The notes beneath the pieces were generated by a model, which worked only from the letters and a program-made list of their open reading frames with translations, did no database searches and was not told where the DNA came from. Both the position numbers and the translations under genes were made by a program. Positions 1 to 12,500 of a stretch of DNA of 64,000 nt are shown here, piece after piece (the stretch's first letter is position 1; each line of letters opens with the position of its first letter). Origin of the DNA: Fragum whitleyi (taxonomy: Eukaryota; Mollusca; Bivalvia; Cardiida; Cardiidae); assembly GCA_948146395.1 (NCBI GenBank), contig OX411549.1:33192693-33256692 (forward strand), in the 5' to 3' direction.

Positions 1-306
1 ATGACATGTCTGCCAAATAAAACTTAACTTTTTCCTCTCTATTAATTCAACTTTCTAAATAGACCGCGATCATAAATGTACAGATGTCTAGATCTTAAGG
101 GGCGACTATTTTTAAAATTCTAAAAGTGCTTAGATCATTTTGACCCCCTCAATATTTCTTTCGTGATTTTCTTTACATACAGAATAAAATATACTTCAAC
201 GGCCTTCATTTGAAAGTTTCGTGTTTTCTTTGTCACAAAGGATATAGGGGAATTTTATCAGAGGGTAATGAAAACTGTTTTCATATGATTTGTATTTGTT
301 TTACAG

Positions 307-533
307 GACTTTTCCATGTCGATGATACTTCGACAAACTTGGAACGATAGCAGACTGATTTACAAGAAAATAAACCGACTCCGGTCGTTAGAACTGGACT
401 CGATTGTCATGAAAAATATCTGGGTACCCGACCTGTTCTTTAGTAATGAGAAAACGGCAAATGTCCATTCCGTTACTGTACCCAACAAATTGATGCACAT
501 TTATCCGGAAGGACGGATACAATATAGTGTCAG
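307..533 (+). CDS. Receptor exon a: ligand-binding loops D, A and E
   Basis: Acceptor TTTTACAG ends at 306 and donor GTAAGC starts at 534. The exon opens in phase 0 with [17 protein letters not shown], continues through [12 protein letters not shown] and ends in IQYSV plus two bases of an Arg codon. 227 nt is close to the matching vertebrate glycine receptor exon as I remember it. Confidence 0.93.
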
Positions 534-3500
534 GTAAGCTGAAATAAGAGAAGCAGCTAAAATTAACTACATTTGATCTTGTTCGAGCGACCACGTCTAT
601 TAAGCGACCATTTTATTAAGAGACCGCTTTAAAAATCCCGATCTTTTAATTAAAATGTAAATGTAAAATAAAATAGGTATTGTTGGTCTCAAAACTATTG
701 AAAATGAATCCTATGATGTTAAAACTCACTAGAATCGTCTCAATGAGACTATTCTATTGGGTTTTAACAACATAGGATTATCAAGAATTTCAGAATAAGA
801 TGCATATTTTATCAAAATAATGTTTCTTTTCAGTAAACGTGTATTAAGCTGGCGATCATTTTCTTTAACGACTGCTTTCGGTGGTCCCGTTGGTGGTGGC
901 TTAAAACAAGTCTTTCTCTATATTAACGATAATCTATCACCTCTCTTTAGCAGTACAAACAGTATACCTATAAAGACATAATGAAATGTCTGTCTTCATG
1001 AGCTTTTCAGCACAGGCTGCATATCCATGCATCTAAATATATTATTGAAGGATTTAATGGATTTAAATGAAACTGTCATGCATTTGTGAACACACAAAGC
1101 GTTTTGAATAGTTTGAACGTGTGAAAAAAAATGCCACAACTTGAGCGTCAGTTTCATGATGCATTAATTGTCTAGGCTAAAATATGCACATATATGTTGA
1201 TTTTGTTTAACACGTTCCTTGACAAAATACAACAAATTACTTTTATAAGTCATTTAGGCTTATATGCATTTTTTTTATATATTTCTATATTCTCTATATA
1301 TAAGAAACATTTTTTCCGGAAAATTAAAAAAAATGGTTTAAATCTTATGTAATCTACTCCCATTGAGACTTTTTAATCGATATTTAAAGGACTTGAAATC
1401 GAGTGGTATTTGTTTAATGATTAATAGTTTTTTTTAATAAAATTTCAAAATATTTTCGAAATATCTGACAACTTCCCTTACTGTTGTTGCAAAATGATGA
1501 GTTACGGAAGCTGTCAAAATAGAAGCAGATAAGCCATAAAAGATTGAGAGCTTCAATACAATACTACTGATAGTAGTTTTGATACCCCACTCTGTTATCC
1601 TAGCAGATAATGGGACCCATGAGAGAACCATGCATGTTGATTTATCACAAATAAAAACATGTTCGTACAAAACACTCTCCCTTATTTACTGATAATTTGT
1701 TGGCAAGTTTGCCTGTGTGTTCTACAAAAACAGATATTCTTATTCCTCATACTTTCACGAATAGAATTTCTATCATATGTCTATTTCGTATGTTTGTGGC
1801 GTTTAATTTGCTAATATAATTATATTCGAAATATGACGTATGAATGGCCCCTAAGTCGGATGTCTTTTTCTATAATCATTCTACGGTATACCCAGATGGT
1901 TGCAAAAGAGGTTCCGTCTCTTTCTTCACCATGGGTTTAGGTTTAAACCTATTTATTTTACATCGATTGGGAAACAAGTTCTTGCAACATAGATTAATCC
2001 CTCTCGATTCTGCTTCCTGGAAAATTCACCAGTACTCGCGCCGAATGTGTGGGCCAATGAAAGAACCAAGATCGATAGCCGCTCCCGGGAATCGAACTCA
2101 GGACCTTTTAGTCAAGATGCCGATGCTCTACCTCTACTACAACTCTTCCATAAAGAGATGATACTACTACTACATGTATGCATTCGCAATCTATCACTCC
2201 AGTTGATCATTGTTCAAGGTTTAAGTAAAGATTCTATTACTCGCACTAAGGATTCCCGATCAGTGTCTAACATTTACGTCTCGGTACTCGGGAAAGCTAT
2301 GAATGATCAATATTTTCACAATATTTGCTGAAATCAACATTTTCTTAGAAAAGGCCGATATCGTATGCTTACAGGATGCTTACAGGAAACACATTTCAAA
2401 TCAGATTTCGAACAAACAGTATATTCAGAATGGAATGGTCCCTGTTATTTCAGCCATGTTAAAACAAATATTAAAGGGGTATGTGTACTTTTAAGGAAAG
2501 AATTATGCATAACTGTAACGAACACTAAAGCGGATGATAAGGGACAATTTTTAATTTTAGAACTCTCAATATCAGACTTAAATTTCATTTTAGTTAATAT
2601 CTATGCGCCAAATTCAGATGATCCAGATTACTTTGCAAAAGTCTTCGATGCGATAGATTCATTTCCAGATAATTCAAACTATATTTTGTGCGGTGACTTC
2701 AATTTGGTTCTTAACCCATCATTAGATTATAAAAACTATAAAAATCATAATCATAATATTAAAGCAAGAAAATTTATTGAAAATCAAATATTATGTCGAA
2801 ATTTGGTTGATCCCTTCAGTGAAATACACGGTGAGGAGAAAAAATACACATGGAAACTACTTAACCCGATACAACAGGGCAGACTAAATCTTTTTCTTCT
2901 CAACGATGATATTCTTGATCACGTACAAAACTGTAATGTAGACATAAGCTATAAATCTGATCATTCTATAATATTTTAGATATTATTTTATGCTCTTTTC
3001 AACATGGTAACGGATATTGGAAACTCAACAACTCATTGTTAAATGACCAAGACTATCTAATATGTATTAATGAAAAAATAGATGAAATAATTTTGCAGTA
3101 TTGCTTACCAGTTTACGACCATCATAAAATTTTAGAAATGGATCGATCAGAGATTCAATTCATTATAAATGACCAACTATTCCTCGAAATACTTTTGATG
3201 GAAATCCGCGGAAAGACTATTTCATTCTCCGCATTTAAGCAAAAACAAAGAAATAATAATGAAAAGAATTTAACCTCTAAGATCCAGGAAATAGAAATAA
3301 ACTTAAACGAATCATATAAAGAGGAACTTCAAAATTTAAAAAATGAGCTTAACAAAATTCGACCTATTAAACTGAAAGGGTCATTCATAAGATCTAAATC
3401 CCAATGGGTTGACGAAAGTGAAAGGATAACAAATTTCTTTATTAATCTCGAAAAACAACATGTTCAAAAGAAAAATATACCCTTCATCGAAAAAGAGGAC

Positions 3501-6500
3501 GGATCAAAAATATTTTCGCAAAGTGAAATTTTGAATGAAGTAAAATTATATTATGAAAACTTATATGATGAACGCAATTCGAATACAAATATAGATCTCA
3601 ATCATGAACTCGAAAATACTCAACATAACAGATTAAATGAACATCAATCAAATTCTCTCGAAGGACTATTAACATTTCATGAAGTATCACAAACTTTGAA
3701 AAATATGAAAAAACGATAAAAGTCCAGGTTGTGACGGGTTCTCTTCGAATTTCTTTAAAGCTTTTTGGGAAAGATTGGAAAATTTGTCGTCAGATCTTTA
3801 AACTTTGCATTTATTACAGGCTCATTTTCTAGAAATAGCAAATTAGGAACCATCATTTGTTTACCAAAAGAAAACAAACCAAAACAATTCCTAAAAAATT
3901 GGAGACCCATTACTCTCCTAAATGTTCTGTATAAGTTAGCCTCTGGGTCTATCGCTAATAGAATAAAATCAACATTAAACTACCTTGTTTCAAAAGAGCA
4001 AACAGGATTTGTAAAAGGCCTTTATATTGGTGAAAACACAAGAATAGTTTATGACATTATGAAATATTGTGAAGAAAACAAAATCCCTGGTCTTTTAATG
4101 TTGATAGACTTCGAAAAAGCGTTTGATTCGCTATCATTTAAATTTATAGAAACAACGTTTCAATTCTTTAATTTCGGTGAAAATATTATCAAATGGATAA
4201 AACTTTTTTTTACATAATACGGAAGTTTGTGTCCAATTAAATGGATTTCTTTCAGACTATTTCTCAATTAAAAGAGGCTGCAGACAGGGCGATCGTATTT
4301 CCTCATATATATTTATTCTCTGTTCCCAGATACTATATCTAAAAATTAAACAATGCAAAGATATTTCAGGTATAAAGATTGATGATGAGGAATTTTTGAT
4401 TTCCCAATTTGCTGATGATACCTCACTTCTTTTAGATGGGACCGATAAATCATTGAATGCTGTTCTCGATATTTTGAATAATTTCTCGGAAACAACTGGC
4501 CTGAAAGTCAATTTTGACAAAACAAAATTAATATGGATTGGTTGCATGAAGTATAGTACTCGCTCGATCAAAACTAAGTAGAAATTATCTTGGGGAGATA
4601 CGTCTTTTAAACTACTTGGAATTACCTTTGACGTAAATTTGAAAAATATGAAAAGACTCAACTTTGACGATAAATTGAATAATGTAAAAAGAATTATATC
4701 ATTTTGGAAAAGACGTAAGTTAACGCCATTTGGCAAAATAGTAGTTATCAAATCTCTTATAATACCAATTATGAACCATCTTTTCATAAGCCTGCCAACA
4801 CCACCAGAAGATTTTTCTGAAAACTTGTGAAAATCTTTTCCAAGAATTTATTTGGAGCGGAAAGCCAAAAATAAAATCAAAAATTGCGATAAAAGAGTAT
4901 GACGAAGGCGGCCTTAAAATTCCCGATCTTAAGAACTTCATATACTGTATGAAAATAAAGTGGTTGAAAAACTTAATACTGCAAAATGACAGTTCTTGTT
5001 TTAAATTAGCTAATTTACAAATCAATACGAATAAACTTTTTAACTATGGACCTGCATATTGTGCAAAAATAAAGAAAGAAATTAAAAATGATTTTTGGGT
5101 TGACGTATTGGATGCTTATGAATTATATATGAATAAAATCCAAATTGAAAACTGGAATCAATTAATACATCTACCTATTTTTTTTAATAATGAGATATTA
5201 ATTGATTCTAAATACATAGTCAATGAATCTCTGTATGATAAAGGAATAAGACTTATAAAAGATCTACTTACAGACACGGGAACTTATATGTCATATCAAA
5301 TTATACAAGAAATCACGAATGGAAAAATTAATTTCCTGCAATACTATAGCATAAGAAATGTAATAAACTCATTCATTAAAAAGAAAAAGATCGAAATCAA
5401 TCATTCAGAATTGGCTAAGGTACATAACCCAAGTATGATATTCTACTTAACTCCTTTGTTAACTAAGACAAACTCAAACAGATATATTTACTCAACATTA
5501 ATAAAAAATAATGAAATACCAACAGGTACATTAAGATGGCAGTCAATATTTAAAGATATAAACATTAATTGGAAAATTCTATTTTCAAATGTCTTCAAAA
5601 TTACATATGACACTTATTTAAGATGGCTTCAGATTAGAATACTTCATAAAATACTCCCAACTAATCGTTTTCTTCATAAAATAGGAATTTCCGACACAAA
5701 CTTATGCACTTTCTGCAATTCGAGGGAAGAAACGATAATCCATATTTTCTTTGAATGCGATAAAGTTAAACCTCTGTATACAAATATAAACCTCAAATTA
5801 CGAGAATTTTGCGCTCATTATCAGTTAAAATGTTCAGATGTTATCCTAGGTTGTGAAAATCGCCCCCAAGTTGATATTTTGTGTTTAATCTTAAAACGAT
5901 ATATATTCACGTGTAAACTGAAAAACATAATTCCATCAGTAAAGGGTTTAAAAAGACAGTTAAAATTAACACTAGAAATACAAGAAAAATCTAAATTCTA
6001 TGAGCCGTTTGATGAAAAATGGGCAATAGTAAAGGGTATGGTACACATGATTGATTGATGAATCCTTTTGTCAAATAATCCACAGAAAAACCAATTTCTC
6101 TCGTTTCCTTACACACCATGTTCAATTCATTCATTTTTCGCATTGTTTAGTTTTTTATACCTTAATTTTCTATAAAACTATTCATTTATCCATGATAAAT
6201 ATAAAGTAAGCATATACTAAGGTTTGTTTGATTTATCAAGCTGATTGGCACGCAAAAATCTTAGTTATTTATAAACTGCTGTCGTATTTAATGCCAAATG
6301 ATAAAATTAAGTGCGTTTGAAACATTTCACATACTTAAAATCACATCTGTCAAAAGTACCGACAGTCGTCTTTCAAAATTAAAAAAAAAAAAAATTTATC
6401 ACATTTAGAAAAATTAGCGTTAGTATGAAAGACAAAAACGCAAGATCAGATCAAGTCATACCACAAAAAAACGATAAAATATCAATTCTTATGATTCTCA

Positions 6501-9500
6501 TGACAGTCAGCTTGATAAAAAATAAATGTTTGCATACAAACTAGGTGTTAAGATTCTTTATATTGATATGATATTATGAATGTATATGTGTATCGTCATG
6601 TCATCATGGATGAATTAAAAAAAAGACTGAAAAAAAAAACAACAAAAAAAAAACATTTTCTTAGAAAAAAAAATAAGACCGTAAATTTGAATTTCATATT
6701 TTCAATTGATACCTTTTTGAAACAGTTTGATGCCATATAAGCTATTTTTGGGCTGATGAATATGTATACTTACTTTCAGAATTTCGGCGACTTTTACATG
6801 TAATATGGACCTTAAAAAGTATCCACTAGATTCTCAAATATGTTATGTTGTTATGGAAAGTTGTAAGTACACACATGTCAGTCATTTGGTATATTTCTAT
6901 TGGGTATTGTGCAACTTAGAAGGGCTTCAGTTGTTTAAATACGAAATTCACTTACGGGGCTGGGACTCTGGAATATTTTGCCGAAGAAATATGACCCGTC
7001 ACGCGAGAAGGGACCATCTAGGAAGTGCGGTTAGTGTAGACCCATGTAAGACTGCGCAGACTAACTAGAGTTGAAACTTTTCGCACTATACTGATTTTCT
7101 GAATCTGGAATGATCAATCTTCCTTCCCGTGAAAACATTTTTTACATGCGACTTCTAATTAACCTTTACCAGTACCAATCTCTTTTTCAAATATTTATTT
7201 TAATGCGTTCACAGATGGTCCCTTATCGCTTGACGGCTTAAAAATATCCACGTGACCAGCCGAGTGACCGGATATAGAACCACATCAAATCTTGTATCCG
7301 ACCAGTTTTCAGTCATTTACAGATATCTTGGCTGTCCCTTTTTCCTAGGGAGTCTCATATTAGTCTTGAGAAAGAGAAGCATCTGGGATGCGCGAAAATA
7401 AACTTGCGCATTCATACTCCTCTTGCGATGACGAAAGTGAACATGCTCTGTGTTCAGGATGAAAACGTAAGCGAAGCACGTATGTGCACGTTCAAAGCGG
7501 GGTATTATCTTATTTGCGCTCGCGAAACGCTTTTACATCCTGTACACATGGCTGTCCTGCGTTCAGGATCACAAAATGGCGCAAACAGTTTTCCAATTAT
7601 ACCCCGCTTTGCACGAATGTACACGTGCAAAGGGGTGTATAATGCATCGTTTTGTGAGCCTGCACGCAGGGCTTGTATTCCAAAAAAATCAATTAGTTAT
7701 TGCCTGTACCCGCTTCAACATACACTAAAACGAACTTCTAAACGGCCACTTAGTTTTAACTGAAAAAGTAATATATTGGCGTTGGAATCTGAAAATGAAA
7801 ATAGTCATAGAGTGTTAGAAAAATCATTCATAGAGAAAATTCAATTAATAATGACCTAAAAATAATAAGAAAGTAACGGATTTGCAGGGTTTTCAGGGGA
7901 ACCTGTGATTTCAAAATTAACATTGCTGGATGGGGGTAATTCTAATATGCATTTAGCCTGTGTTAGAAAGAAAGCTTTCACAATGTTATTTTCTTCAATA
8001 ACTTAATATCTGACGTCATAGTCATCGAAGTTGATCACTTATTCGATTAGGTTCCGAGTATTTCTGGAAGTTGATCACTTATTCGATTAGGTTCCGAGTA
8101 TTTCTGGAAGTTGATCACTTATTCGATTAGGTTCCGAGTATTTCTGGAAGTTGATCACTTATTCGATTAGGTTCCGAGTATTTCTGAAACATAAATTTTG
8201 AAAATTTGTCTAAAATCTTCGACTTTTGTGACTTTTATTGAAAAGAGTTCTCAAGTTCTACTGTTTACTTCAGACACCATGGCCACATATCAAATCCATT
8301 CTTGCCAAATTGAACGTCATTGTTTAATGTAAATAAACGTAATTTTATAGAATGACAACACATATGTTGAAATGTTGAAAAAGAAATGTGGCCGTTAGAA
8401 CTTCGTTTCAGTGTATATCAAAAGATAAATTGTATTTGGATTGTATTTTCAAATATGGTAAACTATCGATATTTCCTCTGGAAAAAATAGATAAGTATAG
8501 GTTCGCTACCCTTGTTGCAATATGATGCTCCATTGTCATAGGCATAAAGATCTAGCGCAGAATATCATCCGTATTTACTGTGTACATATATGTCATAGAT
8601 TAAAATCCTACGGAATAAATGCGGAAAAATATGAAGGTCATAATTCAATAGCTCATCGGAAAACATGTTAGGTTTATATGTTTATGGGCAGTTACAACTT
8701 TTTTTTGTTATGAGGTATCGTTAACCAAAACTATTGGCGCCTGCTTTCCAATGTCATTGATACTATGATACTAAATCGGCCAAAAACTATTTATCAGTTA
8801 TCCGACAATGCCGTTGCGATATATCTCTCTGCATCAAATTTATTCACAATTTCAGACGGCTATAGCACAGCGAATCTCGTATTTTTATGGCACCCAGAGG
8901 CTGTTATTCGAGCAGACAACTTGATTTTGCCACAATTTGAACTCGCTCATTTGAAAACGCAGAGATGTGATAGACAATATATTGGTAGTAAGTACTGAAT
9001 AAAACATTTTATGAATTTTGTTCATTTGCGTTGGTTTCTACGATAACCCTAAATGTAACTCGGCAAATTCTCAAATGTAACAAACAGGGTTTTTAAATTT
9101 TCCTACATTTTATTGTTCAAGATTACTTCAAATATTACTTAGCATCTCTTTTATCTGTTTATTATACACGTATTTTGGAAATGAAATAACAGAACGCATT
9201 TGTTCAAAGCTATGTTCGCGGTGTATACGTTCATTAAATGATTATATGCAAGGGCGTAACTCCCATTACGCAATTTACGCAAGTGCGTAAAAAAATTAAT
9301 CCTCAGTTATAACATATCGTTGATGAATGATCATAACATCGAAACTACAGCTTATTCAAGCTGTAGTCACGATTGAATAAGCTGTAGTGACGATGTTTTG
9401 ATTATTCACCATCGCTCAAATCATAAAAAGGGATCGGACGCAGGACATTTATCTTTTGTTACAAGCTCATATATTTCCTTAATTCGATATTTTCTTTAGT

Positions 9501-12500
9501 TGTCGCCTTCTGAGTGCGTATGAATTTCAAAGTCCTAGATACGCCCGTGATATGTGCTCAATATTATACATATCAATCGGAACACTAGCACATACATCAC
9601 ACTAGAGGCGCTTGAGCGCCTGATTCGCTCCACAGGCCTGAATATCCTGATAATCACTATTAGAGGATGATAAAGCTGTTTGAATGAGAATTGTAGTGAA
9701 TGAATGAGTGAATGTTTATTTCAAGTACATAAGGGTCATATGCTGAAATATTTCTGCATAAAAAACCCATGATCAGTGAATAACATTGAAAATTGACCTC
9801 TACCTGTTACACAAATATTTTTCATTTAATCACAATAATTTTGTGCAGTCTGATTATGGGTCACCCAAGGATCATTCTAATGAAATTTTGTTAAAATCCA
9901 AATATAAGAATTTCAACACTAACAGAATGTTAGTGCACAATATACTGGTACTTTGTCTGCAAAATTTTGATTGTAGATCTTTCCACTTTTAGTTAAACAC
10001 TACTAAAAGATGTTACTTAACAATTGTTTGTCATCAAAACAAAATTCTAAGTAATGATAGTAAGAAGTAAAATATTCAGTCCAATAATTTTTTTTATTCT
10101 GCCCAATGCCTTAGAGTGCAGTCAACTCAACTCTTTCTACCCCACTCTGAATGTCAGGGGGTCAGAACATCATTTTACACTCAGATTCACCCGTCGTTCA
10201 ACTAAACTCACCAATTCTGAGCGGGTATTCTCAGGCTACTTATTTCAACTAATGTTTCTATACATTTGAATTTCAACGAAAGTTTTGTTCCTTCTAATCT
10301 ATAATCATTACACCTATTAAATTTAACAAGTCTAGAAAAATTCATCATTGAGATGATACCAAAAGGGTGATCAAATATTCACTTTATATGTTATAATACC
10401 CTCTACCAATAAAAAAATATGCTGTTCATCTAATCAAAATATTTTTGCAGACTGATACAACTTCACATAAATAAAATTTCCATGATATCTAATCCATCTG
10501 TTTAACCATTCAGGATAGTTTGTTTTACCCTATATTGGATATTCCGCAATAAAACCTATCTAAAGAAATGACCTCTGCCTATAAAAGACATATTTTTGAT
10601 CTGATCACAATATTTTTTCATAGACAGATAAAGGATCACAAAAGAATTATTCTAGTAAAATTTGGTTGAAATCCATTGATTAGATTCTGAGAAAATGATT
10701 TTCAAAGTTTACACTATATAACATATAGGGAAAAGACCTCCGCCCATGAAATATATATTTTTCATCCGATCACAATATTTTTTGCTAGACTGATAAAGGG
10801 TCACTCAAGTACCATTCATGTAAAATTTGGTTGATATCTATCAATTAGATTCTGAGAAAATGATTTTCAAAGTTTTCACTATATAACATATAGAGAAATG
10901 ACCTCCGCCCATAAAGTACACATTTTTCATCTGATCACAATATTTTTTTAAAAAGACTTGTTGATGGTCACTCAAGAATCATTCCAGTGAAATTTGGTTG
11001 ATATCCATTGGTTAGATTCTGAGAAAATGATTTTTAAAGTTTCACTATATAACATATAGAGAAATGACCTCTGCCCATAAAATACACATTTTTCTTCTGA
11101 TCACAATAATTTTATGTAGCCTGATAGAGGGTCACTCAAGGATAATTCATTTGAAGTTTGCTTTATATCCATCAATTAGTTTCTGAGAAAAGCCACCTAT
11201 TACCATATAAGGAAATTAGTCACGCCCACTACAGCCATGATTTTTCAACCGATTAAAAATCTTTGAAGGAATCTGATAGAGGGTCACCCAAGGAACATTC
11301 TTGTGAAATTTGATTGGAATCCATCCAGTACTTTATGAGGAGAAGATTTTTAAAGTAAAAGTTTACGGACGGACAGACGCACGCACGGACGACGGACACC
11401 CCGCCATGACAATAGCCCGCTGGCCTTTCGGCCAGTGGAGCTAATAAAATCTGTCTCCCCTTAAAATATGTACTCAAACTTACAGAGAAACCAATCGACT
11501 TAAATTGGGCAAAGACTGCCCTGCGTTCAGGATCAAGAAAGGTAAAAAACAGTTTTCCAATTATACCCCGCTTTGCACGTGCGCTTGCGTGCAAAGCGGG
11601 GTATAATTGGAAAAATGTTTGCACCGTTCGGTGATCCTGAACGCAGGACTGTACTTCATACGCAATATTTAATACTTTAATTGAGCCTGTACGTGACATT
11701 TCCAACAATTTAAAACCTGCTGGAGGTACAAACATTAAGCAGCTCAGACAATTACACGGTGTAATTAGACGATTGACTGTCTACCTCTACCTTAGACATT
11801 CTTTATCTACAAACGCATAGTGAAAACTTTGGCTAGGCTGTGCGGGTGCACAGGCTTGCCAGAGCCTTTGCTCGGCGCAGATTTGATATTGTTAGAAATG
11901 TCACACATAGGCTCAATTATAATTACATAATTATAATTTCGCAGTAAACTACACATGTATCAAACTAAAGTTCCAACTCCGACGTGACGCTGGCTACTAC
12001 GTTACACAGATCTACATACCCAGCATCCTGATAGTGATATTATCCTGGGTGTCGTTCTGGCTCGACATGGACGCCGTGCCGGCTCGAATCTCGCTCGGGC
12101 TGCTCACCGTGCTTACAATGACAACACAAAGTTCCGGGGCTCGAACTTCACTTCCTAGAGTGTCTTATATCAAAGGTAAAATTGATTTAACCCTTATCCT
12201 CCTGAATCTATTTTTTATTACAAACGCCCATTTTCGGAATACACGTATTTCAACCAGTCTGACCAAATTTTCTTACTCATAATGTTTAATAAGAAGCAGA
12301 TAGTATAGGCTTAGATCAGACTGTATGTCTATGCAATGAGTCTAAACCTGGTCTGTACTGACAGTTTAAACTATGTGTCAAAAAGGAATATTCCATTAAC
12401 AGCACGAGAAGGTTAAGTAAGTTAAGTATTTGGTTTTTGTAGACTGGATTGAAGAAAGAAAAGACACTTATCTTTTTGTTTTTGTGATATCAAATTATCT

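Noticed and set aside
1844..2161. 105-codon ORF with GNRTQDLL
   Set aside because: [12 protein letters not shown] peptides come from reading the antisense of a tRNA T-arm; it is a SINE.
7404..7763. 119-codon + strand ORF
   Set aside because: Lies across two palindromic MITE-6 units; the same peptides turn up wherever the palindrome does.
7981..8190. CRISPR array (regular 40-bp repeats)
   Set aside because: Copies are directly adjacent without unique spacers, and the genome is eukaryotic.
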